In this document: positions 26,322-34,926 of the stretch, one piece after another | Numbering within the stretch: the first letter of the stretch is position 1 | Layout of the letters: each line of letters opens with the position of its first letter | Assembly: GCA_937872925.1 (NCBI GenBank) | Contig: CALMUT010000087.1 | Coordinates: 1 to 64,000 of the forward strand | Reading direction: 5' to 3' | DNA from: an uncultured Myxococcales bacterium | GTDB lineage: Bacteria; Myxococcota_A; Polyangia; Polyangiales; Polyangiaceae | DNA length: 64,000 nt | The notes under the pieces: model-generated | The model's input: the letters and a program-made list of their open reading frames with translations, nothing else | Database searches by the model: none | What the model was told of the DNA's origin: nothing | Program-made: the position numbers and the translations under genes

Positions 26322-26442
26322 GCGTGGTCTATCGAGATAAAACGCTCAGAAAAGTGAGCATTCGGTGGACATACGCGCGCATGCCAGGAAATTGATCACG
26401 TTCGTGATCATTTTGGCGACATAGATGCGGGGGCTTGCGCGG
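26322..26442. repeat. 121-bp direct repeat, copy A
   Basis: Aligns without gaps to 26634-26754 with roughly 15-20 mismatches. It contains a small hairpin GCTCA-N6-TGAGC (26344-26359) and an 18-bp perfect palindrome TGATCACGTTCGTGATCA (26393-26410), and ends with an ACATAGATGCGGGGGC block. Confidence 0.88.
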
Positions 26443-26478
26443 CCCCCCCCTGCGGCCCCTGATGCCCCGACGCGCTGT

Positions 26479-26610
26479 GCACACTGATGACGCGACGCGC
26501 TCGGACGGCGCCACGCACTCGGACGACCCCACGCACACTGACGACACGACGCACACTGACGACCCCACGCACACGGACGCGCCACGCGCTCGGACGGCGC
26601 GACGCACCGC
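26479..26610. repeat. 15-bp minisatellite between the 121-bp repeats
   Basis: About eight degenerate units of 15 bp built from ACTGACGACCCCACGC-like words. In one plus-strand frame they read as a TDDPTH-type pentapeptide series and in one minus-strand frame as SVCVG-type repeats. Neither looks like a real protein. Confidence 0.75.
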
Positions 26611-26633
26611 CAGATGGCTCGACCCGCGCCGGC

Positions 26634-26754
26634 GCGGGATCTATCTCGGCAAAGTGCTCAGAAAAGTGAGCATTTGGCGGACATACGCGCGCAAGCCCGG
26701 AATTTGATCACGTTTGTGATCATTTTGGCGACATAGATGCGGGGGCCCGCGCGG
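26634..26754. repeat. 121-bp direct repeat, copy B
   Basis: Second copy, same orientation, 312 bp after copy A. The hairpin GCTCA/TGAGC is intact (26658-26673). The palindrome at 26705-26722 has one changed base. The strong conservation of the palindromic parts suggests a functional binding site or a small mobile unit. Confidence 0.88.
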
Positions 26755-26855
26755 ACACTCTGCCCCCTGACGACGCGGAGCACGTTCGCCACCGCGCAAC
26801 CAACATGTGGACGACGTAGACGCCGTCGGCCAGGCCAACAACAGTCGCCGCGGCG

Positions 26856-27122
26856 CTATTCGACAAGTTCGGCTTCGCTCAACAGCGACTTGGCCAAGGA
26901 CTCCAGACCACTCTTGCCTAGGGTATCCGAGCGCGGAACGGTGGCGATCACGTAGCTCATGGCGCGCTCCAGGTTGTCTCGGCCTGGGTACGGACGCAGA
27001 TCAATGCGTCGCCGCAAGGCGCGGGCACGCGCGGGCGCGGGAGTGGGCGCGTGCTCTGAGAGCGTGCGCTCTAGCTGGTTTTCCGGAAAAGCGAACATTT
27101 CGGCGCGCGACAGGATCGGCAT
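26856..27122 (-). CDS. orphan small protein downstream of pilQ
   Basis: 88 residues from ATG 27122. Third-position GC is high and the sequence looks protein-like: FPENQLERTLSEH, then a Pro/Ala linker, then RRRIDLRPYPGRDNLERAMSYVIATVPRSD and an acidic C-terminal helix. The ribosome site is weak, there is no signal peptide, and the frame can be extended into the repeat array upstream. It could be a real small gene or the remnant of a longer one broken by the repeat expansion. No family is recognised. Confidence 0.4.
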   Translation of the reverse strand: MPILSRAEMFAFPENQLERTLSEHAPTPAPARARALRRRIDLRPYPGRDNLERAMSYVIATVPRSDTLGKSGLESLAKSLLSEAELVE

Positions 27123-27154
27123 GGGACGGAATTGATATCCCGCAGTCGCACACG

Positions 27155-27574
27155 TGGCCAAAAATTGAGTAAGCCACCCGAAGGCGGCTTGGCTCCTCAT
27201 GTCCAGAACACTGCGGCGATGACTAGCGGTCGAGCGCTTCCCCACACGCGGCCAAAGACTGAGCAAACCTCCCGAAGGCGGCCTGGCTCGTCATGTCTGG
27301 AGCACTGCGGCGATGACTAGCGGTCGAGCGCTTCCCCACACGCGGCCAAAAACTGAGCAAGCCACCAGAAGGCGGCCTGGCTCCTCATGTCCAGAACACA
27401 TGCCGGTCACGGTGCCGACAGCCAACCCAGCGGCGCCAACCCCACTGCGGCGAAGACTAGCGGCCGAGTGCTTCCGCGCGTGGCCAAAAATTGAGCAAGG
27501 CCACCCGAAGGCGGCCTGGCTCGTCATGTCGGAAACGCTGCGGCGAAGACTAGCGGCCGAGTGCTTCCGCGCGG
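27155..27574. repeat. four tandem ~94-bp copies of the pilQ 3' end and terminator
   Basis: Units begin with TGGCCA or CGGCCA at 27155, 27249, 27343 and 27481. The spacing is 94, 94 and 138 bp; the third unit carries a 44-bp insertion. The last unit includes the final codons and stop of pilQ (stop at 27550-27552) and its terminator. Earlier units keep a decayed copy of the same tail, where the pilQ end EALGR-stop becomes EALDR-stop. The array grew away from pilQ by duplication of its 3' end. Confidence 0.88.
27481..27516 (-). terminator. rho-independent terminator of pilQ
   Basis: On the minus strand GGCCGCCTTCGGGTGGCC forms a 7-bp stem capped by a stable TTCG tetraloop, followed by TTGCTCAATTTTTGG. 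It lies 34 bp after the pilQ stop. Copies with intact stems recur at 27361-27376 and 27173-27188, and a weakened one near 27268. Confidence 0.8.
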
Positions 27575-29862
27575 TTGACGATGCGCGGGGTGAGGAAGAT
27601 CACCAACTCGCCGCGGCTGTCGCTGGCGCGGCGCCGCTGGAACAAGAGCCCGATCAGTGGGATATCCCCGAAGAAGGGCACCTGGTCGAGGTTGCGACCC
27701 GTGTTGCGCGTGAAGATGCCGCCGATGACTGCGGTGTGGCCATCCATCACGAGCAGGTTGGTCTCGGCCTCGCGCTTCAGGATCGTCGGATCGCCTCGAG
27801 CGGACGTTTGGTTGAAGTCGGGCTCGTCGCGGTTGATCTTGACCTTCATGCTGACGCTGCCGTCCGCCGTCACGTGCGGGCGTACCAGAAGCTGCAGCTT
27901 GGCCTCTTGGAAGGTGGTCTGCACACCCTGCGCGCTGATCTGAGAGAACGGGATCAACGTGCCTTGGGAAATGCGCGCTTCGTGGTTGTCCAGGGTCAGG
28001 ATGCGCGGGCTAGACAGAATGCGCAGCATACCGCTGGACTCTGCCGCGGAAAGGCGCACCGCCAAGTTGATGGTGTTGTCGATGGAGCCGAAGGAAAGTC
28101 CGATGGCGCCACCTTGGCCGGTACCGACGGTCGCCGGCAGGTTGACTGCAAAGTTCGGGTTTTGAACCGTATTCGAAAAGGGCGACAAACCCGCCGTGGG
28201 CGTGTTCGTGTCGCTCGCGCCGCCGACGACGCCGACGGAGTTCGGGAACACCAGGCCCGTTGGGTTGCCCGTAGCGGACGAGAACGTGGCGTCTCCGCCC
28301 CACTGAATACCAACGTCGCGCAGGTAGCGACTCGTCGCCTCGACGATACGTGCTTCAACTAGCACCTGAGGGGTCTGCGTATCGAGTGATCGCGTGAGTT
28401 CCTCGATTTGGTTCAGGTTGCCCGCGACGTCCCGCACGATCATGACGTTGGTGCGTTCGTCGACGGCGATGGATCCGCGCTCACTGAGCAAATCCTTTGC
28501 GCGTGCCTGGATGTCCCCAGCGTTGGCGTAGCTGACCGGGATCAGTCGCGTCTCGATAGGGGCGAGCTGCATTTCCTGCTTGCGCCGCGCGATGGCCATT
28601 TCTCGCTCTTTTTCGAGATCTGCCAAAGGCGCCACGCGAATCATGTTGCCTTGGCGCACCATGCCCAGGCTCTTCGCCTGCAGCACGATGTCGAGCGCCT
28701 GGTCCCAGGGCACGTTGCGCATCCGGATCGTGACGGTACCGCTGACGTTGTCCGCGGTGACGATGTTCACGCGGCCCACGTCTGCGATCAGCCGCAGTAC
28801 GTTGTGGATGTCGGCGTCTTTCAAATCCAGGTCGATACGACGCCCCGTGAAGCCGCGACGCTGTCCGAGCACAGCGTTCGATACACCGGCTGCTTCGTCG
28901 GCCTGCGCAACCTTCTCGGCCACACCCGCGGGAAATCCATCATGCACTTTGGGCACATCCGCATAGTCCGTTTCAACGTGCACGGTGCGCGTCTTGCGAG
29001 CAATACCGCCGTCGCGCCCTACTCCCGTCACCGTGGACGGCAACGAACCGGGTTCGTAGAACGACCACACTAGGCTGTTGCCGCGACGCTGCAGGCGCGC
29101 CTCGGATTTCTCCGCGTCGACCTCGATGACAACTTGTTGCTTCTTCTTGTCCAGCACGTAGCTGGAGATTGCCTTGACGCGGCCGCCGAATGCGGTGGTG
29201 TCCAAGGTGCGCGTCAAAGCGGCGGGCAAGCTGGCAGACGAGAGCAGAAGCCGGATCCGACCCGTCGAAGTTCGCTCCTGGGAGTATTGAGTGGATTCGG
29301 AAAGCTCGACAATGACTTTGTCTTCGCTAGCCGAGTGCTCGAAGCGAACGTCGGAGACTCGCGCGACGCCCGTGACACCCTCGGCCGGGGCGGCAGCGCG
29401 TTTGCGAATTCGCTTCTTCTGCATCACCCCAAGAGGACCGGGCTCGAAATCCAGAACCAGCTTGTCGCCTTCAACTCGAACGGCGTAGCTGGCGTCTTTC
29501 AGCAAGGTCACCATCAGGCGGGTTGTCTTGCCCGCCGGCGTGTTGAAGGTTTGCGTCATGACGCCGCCCACCACCCCGGCCGACTTGGTAATCGCGCTCT
29601 TTGCGCCTTTCACCGCCGTGCCGGGCACGTCTACGATCAAACGCCGGCGCTTGATGTCGAGGCGGGCTGTGTACGTCGGCGTCGACGTAAAGCTCATCTC
29701 GACCCGAGCAGCTCCGTCGTCGCCCGTAGCACTCAGCTCCAAGCTGGTGGCGTAGCGTTGCGCCGGTGCGCCCGCCGCAGAAGCGGCAGAAGCGGGCAAA
29801 AATACTGAAAGTGCGAGCCCTATCGCGAGCGTACTTGTGAATCGGGCCGAGCTAAACCGCAT
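27550..29862 (-). CDS. pilQ: type IV pilus secretin PilQ
   Basis: 770 residues from ATG 29862 (GGAGAC in front), followed by a signal peptide ending near SAASAAGAP. The N-terminal half holds two AMIN-type beta domains (about 35-135 and 165-280) that bind peptidoglycan. Next come the STN/N0 domain (RRIDLDLKDADIHNVLRLIADV, about 335) and an N1/KH-like repeat (IPVSYANAGDIQARAKDLL). The secretin pore follows, with VLVEARIVEATSRYLRDVGIQWGG and the C-terminal GGIFTRNTG...VPFFGDIPLIGLLFQ signature. It forms the outer-membrane channel for the pilus. Last gene of pilMNOPQ; 259 bp separate it from pilP. Its last codons and terminator are tandemly duplicated downstream. Confidence 0.95.
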   Translation of the reverse strand: MRFSSARFTSTLAIGLALSVFLPASAASAAGAPAQRYATSLELSATGDDGAARVEMSFTSTPTYTARLDIKRRRLIVDVPGTAVKGAKSAITKSAGVVGGVMTQTFNTPAGKTTRLMVTLLKDASYAVRVEGDKLVLDFEPGPLGVMQKKRIRKRAAAPAEGVTGVARVSDVRFEHSASEDKVIVELSESTQYSQERTSTGRIRLLLSSASLPAALTRTLDTTAFGGRVKAISSYVLDKKKQQVVIEVDAEKSEARLQRRGNSLVWSFYEPGSLPSTVTGVGRDGGIARKTRTVHVETDYADVPKVHDGFPAGVAEKVAQADEAAGVSNAVLGQRRGFTGRRIDLDLKDADIHNVLRLIADVGRVNIVTADNVSGTVTIRMRNVPWDQALDIVLQAKSLGMVRQGNMIRVAPLADLEKEREMAIARRKQEMQLAPIETRLIPVSYANAGDIQARAKDLLSERGSIAVDERTNVMIVRDVAGNLNQIEELTRSLDTQTPQVLVEARIVEATSRYLRDVGIQWGGDATFSSATGNPTGLVFPNSVGVVGGASDTNTPTAGLSPFSNTVQNPNFAVNLPATVGTGQGGAIGLSFGSIDNTINLAVRLSAAESSGMLRILSSPRILTLDNHEARISQGTLIPFSQISAQGVQTTFQEAKLQLLVRPHVTADGSVSMKVKINRDEPDFNQTSARGDPTILKREAETNLLVMDGHTAVIGGIFTRNTGRNLDQVPFFGDIPLIGLLFQRRRASDSRGELVIFLTPRIVNRAEALGR

Positions 29863-30121
29863 GGTTTGTCTCCGATTTCGAACGCGACGAAACCCTTTCC
29901 CGCCGAGCCGAACTCTTCGTACTGGCATCCTATGCGTGGCCGCGGATTCGGCACAAAAAACGGGCACAACTTTGTTGCGCTTACTGAAGCCACGAGGCCG
30001 GAGCTCGCACGTCGGGACTCCAGGCAGCGCACCCGAGCGCCGAGCGCAAGTCCGCGAAGGGACGCTCTAGCGCCCCGCCAGGTTCCAGCGACCGCTCCAG
30101 GCTTCCCAGCCTGCCGCCGCC

Positions 30122-30754
30122 TCAGCCGCCGGAGACGATGGTGCCTTCAGGCCGCAGCGGGATCACGCGAGTTTGACTCGGCACATCAGGGTTCTGCGGG
30201 TCTTCGCGGATCAGGACCACGTCCCCGTCGCGAATACGATCGACCCGCCAGTTGATCTCATAGGCCGCGCCGGAACCGCTGCCCGCGGCCACTACCTCGG
30301 GTCGGCCGATGAACTGACCGCGGACGATCACGTGTCCCTTGCCAGTTGGGTCCACCAGCATCGCCTTGGCGGGGTGGATGCCCGTGACAATACCCACGAG
30401 CTTCAGCTCGTCGACTGCGTATTGATCCAAAACCACTTCGCGTTGGCTCTTGGCGCGTCCCTTCGTCTCGTCCACGAACGTATTCGCGTAAGAACGGAAG
30501 GGATCCCGGCTGCGTTCGCTCTCGGCAAACTCCGCCTCCTGAAAGTCGATCTTCGGCGGCGCTTCATCCGCGCCGTCGGCGCCCGCATCTCCAGCTCGGG
30601 CCGCGTTTGGCGCGGTGGCCCCCGGGCTGCCAGGCGGTGCCGCGCCGGGAACCCCTGAAGCGGCCGGAGCAGGCGGGTTCACAGGTTCCTCGCATCCTGG
30701 CAGCAGCGACACGCTCGCGCAAAGCAGCACAGACAAGCTAAGGAGTTTGGTCAT
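30122..30754 (-). CDS. pilP: type IV pilus lipoprotein PilP
   Basis: 210 residues with lipobox LLPGCEE, then a long Pro/Ala/Gly linker (about 25-65). The PilP beta domain (about 110-200) includes LDQYAVDELKLVGIVTG and the KAMLVDPTGKGHVIVRGQFIG phrase split across its core strands. PilP links the PilN/PilO inner-membrane complex to the N0 domain of PilQ. Its start overlaps the pilO stop by four bases. Confidence 0.93.
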   Translation of the reverse strand: MTKLLSLSVLLCASVSLLPGCEEPVNPPAPAASGVPGAAPPGSPGATAPNAARAGDAGADGADEAPPKIDFQEAEFAESERSRDPFRSYANTFVDETKGRAKSQREVVLDQYAVDELKLVGIVTGIHPAKAMLVDPTGKGHVIVRGQFIGRPEVVAAGSGSGAAYEINWRVDRIRDGDVVLIREDPQNPDVPSQTRVIPLRPEGTIVSGG

Positions 30755-31395
30755 TTCTTAGGACTCCGTGGCGGCGGCGCATTCTTCTGGGCATTGCCAC
30801 GCTTGTCGGGGCCGGCGGCGGCTTGGGCGTCGCTCAGGGCGCGGAACGCGGTCGCCAGCACTTCCGCCTTCACGCTGACTTCATCAGCTTCCTGCTTCGG
30901 TTCGGTAATGGAGATGTTCTCCATGTTGATGATGCGGTCGAGTTGACCGACACCGTAGAAGAACTTGGCTACCTGATGGAATCGACCGGTCAGCTCCAGC
31001 TTCATCGGCACCCGCGCGTAGAACTGCTCCGGGATTTCTTCCTGCGGTGTCCATGCCGACAGGCTCACACCGGACACGTTGGCAACCGTCTGGAGGGAAC
31101 TCAAGAAGGACGGATACTCCGTAGTTTGTGGCAGGATCTTCTGTAGCTCGCGTTGACGCTGTTGACGATCCGTCAGCTCTGCCAGATCCTTTTGGAAGGC
31201 GAACTCGTTCTTCCGAGCTTCCGCTAGCTCCTCACGGAACTGCCGCTCTTTGCCTTGGGAAGCTTTAATACTGCTGGCTAGCTCGCCGTAGAAAACGACG
31301 AAGTAGGCAACGCCAACCAGCAGAATGAGCCCGGTACCGATGCCCAACTTGGCAACAAGAGGCAGCCTGGCGAGAGCAGAAGGTTGCGTGGCCAT
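30751..31395 (-). CDS. pilO: type IV pilus assembly protein PilO
   Basis: 214 residues. One N-terminal membrane helix (about 15-36, LGIGTGLILLVGVAYFVVF) precedes a periplasmic coiled coil (about 45-85). A ferredoxin-like domain follows with LPQTTEYPSFLSSLQTVA and the VPMKLELTGRFHQVAKFFYG core. A Pro/Lys/Asn-rich tail ends the protein. It pairs with PilN as a heterodimer in the inner membrane. The ATG shares one base with the pilN stop (TAATG). Confidence 0.93.
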   Translation of the reverse strand: MATQPSALARLPLVAKLGIGTGLILLVGVAYFVVFYGELASSIKASQGKERQFREELAEARKNEFAFQKDLAELTDRQQRQRELQKILPQTTEYPSFLSSLQTVANVSGVSLSAWTPQEEIPEQFYARVPMKLELTGRFHQVAKFFYGVGQLDRIINMENISITEPKQEADEVSVKAEVLATAFRALSDAQAAAGPDKRGNAQKNAPPPRSPKK

Positions 31396-32033
31396 TAGTA
31401 CCTCACCTCTGCTTCGAGTTCGAAGCGCACCACTTCCAGCCCGCTCTCACGATCCTTTTCCTTCTTTGCCGGCAGCAGGCGAACGTTGAAGAACAGGCTG
31501 GAGAGGTTCATGCGCCGCGCCAGTTCGCTGACGTCTTCTCCGTCTCGAGCCGTGCCTTCTAGGCGCACCTTGCGACCCGTCTCGACGAAACGTCCAAGCC
31601 AAAGCCGCCGTGCGTCCCAGGATGGGTTGTATACAGCCAGAGGGTTCTCCTTGCGGATCTGGCTGAGGCGATCCGGATCCACACTGGGTCCGCGCCCCGG
31701 AGTCAGAATGCGCGCCAGCTCCAACATCACCGACGTCGGGCCCGTGCGTGCGCTCTGGAGCTTGGAGATCGCGTCTTCACGGGCGCGCAGCTGCCCAAGC
31801 TCTTCTTTCACCTTGGAGTGATTGACGACCGCCTTCTTGGCGCGGTCAATCTGCGTCTGGAGCTCCGCGTTCTTGCGGTTCTGGTCCTTAAGCTCTTCGG
31901 CCTTGAACCCGTGATACGCAAACAGCGCTCCGACCTCCACGAGAAACAGAAACAGCACTGCCAGCAGCCAAAGCTGGCTGCCCTCGCTGCGCTCTGCCCG
32001 CCTCTTCTGCGGGAGTAGATTGATGCGAATCAC
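31395..32033 (-). CDS. pilN: type IV pilus assembly protein PilN
   Basis: 212 residues from GTG 32033, chosen because it begins with the family's N-terminal INLLPQKRR motif (the PilM-binding site) and overlaps the pilM stop (GTGA). The single membrane helix is at about 23-42. A periplasmic coiled coil (about 45-90) and ferredoxin-like domain follow. The longer upstream frame belongs to the end of pilM. Confidence 0.93.
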   Translation of the reverse strand: MIRINLLPQKRRAERSEGSQLWLLAVLFLFLVEVGALFAYHGFKAEELKDQNRKNAELQTQIDRAKKAVVNHSKVKEELGQLRAREDAISKLQSARTGPTSVMLELARILTPGRGPSVDPDRLSQIRKENPLAVYNPSWDARRLWLGRFVETGRKVRLEGTARDGEDVSELARRMNLSSLFFNVRLLPAKKEKDRESGLEVVRFELEAEVRY

Positions 32034-33106
32034 GCGCGGGTCTCCTTTTCCTTGCGCAAGGCAAGGCCCAAGGCGACGGCCAACTGCGCCGCGGACTGCT
32101 GCACGACCGCGTGGTTGATATCCTTCGAATCGACCACGATGCGCTCCATGGGCGACCACACTTCGGTGGGCACGCGCGCGCGACGCTCGATGGCCTGTGC
32201 CAAGGCGACCAGATTGGCGGAACCACCGGTGACGAAGATCCGGCCAATCTCAGCTTCGCCGCTCGTCGCCATGAAGAAGTCCAAACTCCGCTGGATTTCT
32301 GCGGCAATGGCGTCAGAAACGGACTCGATGATCTGGACCACCTGAGCCGGCACCACGCCGGCGCGGTACGGGTCATTCGGATCCGCCGATCCTCCGCACT
32401 TGTAGGCCTCGGCTTGCTCGAAGGGCACGCCGAGCTGCTTCTGGATCTCGTCGGTGATCACGTTGCCACCGTTGGCGATCTCGCGAGTGAAAGCACTCAC
32501 GCCGCCGGCGATGATGTTCAGGGAGGTCAGGCTAGCGCCCACGTTGATCAACGCAATCGTCTGATCCGGAGGCAAGCCTCGAGAAAACTCGAATAGATTT
32601 TGCACCGTGAAAGCGTCGATGTCACAGATGATCGGCTTGAGCCGCGCGTCACGTGCCAACTGGGCGTAGTCGTTTATTTGATCGCGCTTAGCAGCGACAA
32701 GAAGCAAGTCCATTTGGCTGACTTCCGCGCGCTTGCGCAAGACCTGGTAGTCGACCTGCACGTCCTTGATGTCGAAAGGGATGTGTTGCTCGGCTTCCCA
32801 ATGGATCTGCTCGTCCAGCTCCGCGGCCGTCATCATGGGCACGCTGATCTTTCGAATGATCACGCTCTGGCCGGAGACGCTGATTGCGCATTCCTTTTGT
32901 CGGATCTTGGCGTTGTGGAAGACACGTTGCAGCGTCTCGATCACACCGCTCGGGTCCATCACCTGGCCATCAACGATGGTCTGCGCCGGGAGCGCGCCAA
33001 TACCCAGCTTCTGGAGCATCAGTCCCTTTCGGGTCTCCTTCAGCTGGCACACTTTGATCGCGCTCGTCCCAATATCGACCCCGATCAAGTTTTTCCCTTC
33101 GCCCAT
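32030..33106 (-). CDS. pilM: actin-like type IV pilus protein PilM
   Basis: 358 residues from ATG 33106; the extended upstream frame has no coding character. The FtsA/actin-like ATPase fold is shown by GVDIGTSAIKV (phosphate 1), LINVGASLTSLNII (phosphate 2) and RIFVTGGSANL (adenosine region). It sits in the cytoplasm, binds the PilN N-terminus and starts the pilMNOPQ operon. Confidence 0.95.
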   Translation of the reverse strand: MGEGKNLIGVDIGTSAIKVCQLKETRKGLMLQKLGIGALPAQTIVDGQVMDPSGVIETLQRVFHNAKIRQKECAISVSGQSVIIRKISVPMMTAAELDEQIHWEAEQHIPFDIKDVQVDYQVLRKRAEVSQMDLLLVAAKRDQINDYAQLARDARLKPIICDIDAFTVQNLFEFSRGLPPDQTIALINVGASLTSLNIIAGGVSAFTREIANGGNVITDEIQKQLGVPFEQAEAYKCGGSADPNDPYRAGVVPAQVVQIIESVSDAIAAEIQRSLDFFMATSGEAEIGRIFVTGGSANLVALAQAIERRARVPTEVWSPMERIVVDSKDINHAVVQQSAAQLAVALGLALRKEKETRA

Positions 33107-33458
33107 GTCGCCTCGCCTTAGCCCGACCGGCCAGCATCCGCCGTATCGCAGCGGCGCGAAGCGGTGGTTTTCTGGGGAATTGTCGGTGTCATAGATCCTC
33201 GACTGGCTCCGGGGCCCGGGGCAATGCCCAAGTCTCACGATAGCCCGGGACAAACTTTGGCACTGTCCTGGAAAAGACGCCAAAAAAGGGGAGGCAATCT
33301 TTTGCTGTCCGGGCCGGCTGCGCCGGGAATCCACGCACCGGGTCAAGGGGCTAGGTGGATGTAGTTCCGTGTCAGATGCCGGTTCTGGTTATCGAAGCGT
33401 CCGTTTTTTTCCGCTTTGCGCGCAGTTGTGCAAGAGCTAAGGGCCTGAGGCTTTCGAC
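33107..33458. other. divergent intergenic region between pilM and LysM gene
   Basis: A 352-bp region that should hold promoters for both sides. I see short A/T-rich tracts (AAAAAA near 33282, TTTTTTT near 33404) but no convincing promoter pair, and no RNA gene. Confidence 0.4.
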
Positions 33459-34565
33459 ATGAGGCGCATTGGCTATGTACTGCTGCTGGCTTTGGCCAGC
33501 CTTTTGTCGACCCCTGACGGCTTCGCGGCGTCCAAAAAGCCGAAAACCCACACCGTCTACCCGGGCCAGACGCTGGGTGGCATCGCCAAGCGCTACAACG
33601 TCGAGCTCGACGCGTTGTGCAAGGCCAATGGCATCAAGCGCAAAGCGCCGATCCGCCCCAAACAGCGCCTCGTTATCCCACTGAAAAGCGACAAGGACGG
33701 GACGGAGACGGCCGCCCTCGTGCGAAAGCTCGAGCAGGAAGCTCGCGAGAACGACGCCAAGCCCGAGAAGAAGGTTTCAGCCGCAAAGACGCGCGCCGAG
33801 AAGCGCGAGGGCGCGAAGCGAGCCGCAGAAAAGCAGAGCACCAAGGCAGACGGCGGCAGGAGCACCAAGGCCAAACGGTCCGCCAAGACCAACAGCAACA
33901 AGACCAACAGCAAGAAGGCCAACTCCAAGAAGCAAGAGCCGACCTACGCCAAACGTCCGCGGCGCAAGGGCTATTTGACCCTCAGCGGTACCGTCGGCAG
34001 CTGGAAGGGTGTCGGCGTCGATCGCAAAGGCCGCGTCCCGAAGAAGGCCGCGGACGGGGTTGCGAAGGTGTTGGCGTCCTGGCGCACCGGCCAGCGGGAG
34101 GATATCCACAAGCGCCTGATCCGGATGCTGGTGCGCGTCAGCGATCACTTCGGTGGGCGACCGGTTCGCGTCGTCAGCGGATACCGACCCTACCGTGCTG
34201 GCCAATACACTGCGCACTCGCGGCACAATGAGGGCAGCGCCGTGGACTTCTTCATTCCGGGAGTGCCCAACGAAGCAATTCGGGACTATTGCCGGACTCT
34301 CCCCAATGTCGGCGTGGGCTACTACCCGAATTCCACGTTTGTCCACTTGGACGTACGCGAAGTCCGGACCTACTGGATCGACTATTCCGGACCCGGCGAG
34401 GCTCCGCGCTACGCAAACGCGGGCGGCAAGGATCCTGGGCCTGCAGCTCCGACGCCTGCCCCGAAGCCGGAAGCCGAGCCCGAACCCGAACCCGCGAAGA
34501 CGGAAACCGAAGCTTCCGAAGAACGCGACGCCCGCAAGAGCAAGGCGCAGCCCGAGCGTGGCTAA
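33459..34565 (+). CDS. LysM and M15/DUF882-type peptidoglycan peptidase
   Basis: 368 residues with a signal peptide (about 1-24). A LysM domain spans 31-75 (HTVYPGQTLGGIAKRYNV). A Lys/Ala/Ser/Asn-rich basic linker covers about 95-168, with KTNSNKTNSKKANSKK repeats. The DUF882/M15-like domain (about 170-310) carries SRHNEGSAVDFFIPG and FVHLDVR, the His/Asp/His zinc ligands of LD- or DD-carboxypeptidases. The C-terminus is a Pro/Glu-rich tail. It likely trims cell-wall peptides in the periplasm. Divergent from the pilus operon, so a role in making room for the pilus is conceivable but unproven. Confidence 0.82.
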   Translation: MRRIGYVLLLALASLLSTPDGFAASKKPKTHTVYPGQTLGGIAKRYNVELDALCKANGIKRKAPIRPKQRLVIPLKSDKDGTETAALVRKLEQEARENDAKPEKKVSAAKTRAEKREGAKRAAEKQSTKADGGRSTKAKRSAKTNSNKTNSKKANSKKQEPTYAKRPRRKGYLTLSGTVGSWKGVGVDRKGRVPKKAADGVAKVLASWRTGQREDIHKRLIRMLVRVSDHFGGRPVRVVSGYRPYRAGQYTAHSRHNEGSAVDFFIPGVPNEAIRDYCRTLPNVGVGYYPNSTFVHLDVREVRTYWIDYSGPGEAPRYANAGGKDPGPAAPTPAPKPEAEPEPEPAKTETEASEERDARKSKAQPERG

Positions 34566-34909
34566 CGTGATCCGCCGCGCCGACGCTTACGCACGACCTG
34601 CGCGTCCGGTTCCGTGCGCAGGATAGCGTTGGTCTTGGCGTCGCGATAGCGCACCTGGCGCGTGAGCTTGCCGGCGGCCAAAAAGCCCGCGTCGGGATCG
34701 AATAGGTAGCGCACCTCCCGCACCTCTCCGGGAGCCGCGCGCGATTTGCCTTCGGGGTCCAGCTCCGAGACCCACTCGCCGATGCGCTCCGGGAGCGGGT
34801 CTAGCTTGCCCAGGCGCTGGTCAGCGAAGCCGGGGACGAAGCGCATCATCAAGCTCACGTAGATGGAGATGGCGACGACCGCCAGCACAACTAGGAATCC
34901 GACCAGCAC
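34562..34909 (-). CDS. small single-helix membrane protein
   Basis: 115 residues from a GTG start. An N-terminal hydrophobic segment (about 2-22, VGFLVVLAVVAISIYVSLMM) is followed by a soluble domain of about 85 residues with GEWVSELDPEGK and VREVRYLFDPDAG. The end is strongly basic (RKRRRGGSR). It overlaps the stop of the convergent LysM gene by four bases. It lies 17 bp downstream of the lipoprotein at 34927, so the two may be cotranscribed. No family recognised. Confidence 0.55.
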   Translation of the reverse strand: MLVGFLVVLAVVAISIYVSLMMRFVPGFADQRLGKLDPLPERIGEWVSELDPEGKSRAAPGEVREVRYLFDPDAGFLAAGKLTRQVRYRDAKTNAILRTEPDAQVVRKRRRGGSR

Positions 34910-34926
34910 CAGGAATCCAGCGAACG

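Noticed and set aside
26329-26607. Minus-strand frame with SVCVG repeats
   Set aside because: Most of it is the 15-bp minisatellite read in one frame. The part shared with copy B (26634-26754) changes residues at most nucleotide differences, which argues against selection for protein.
27155-27574. CRISPR-like array
   Set aside because: The repeated units abut without unique spacers and include the end of pilQ, so it is a tandem duplication; no cas genes are present.
27313-28362. 349-codon open frame on the plus strand
   Set aside because: Antisense to the secretin domain of pilQ and begins inside the repeat array; no recognisable protein content.
33258-33273. TGGCAC -24-like element upstream of the LysM gene
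   Set aside because: No TTGC at the required -12 distance, so not a sigma-54 promoter.
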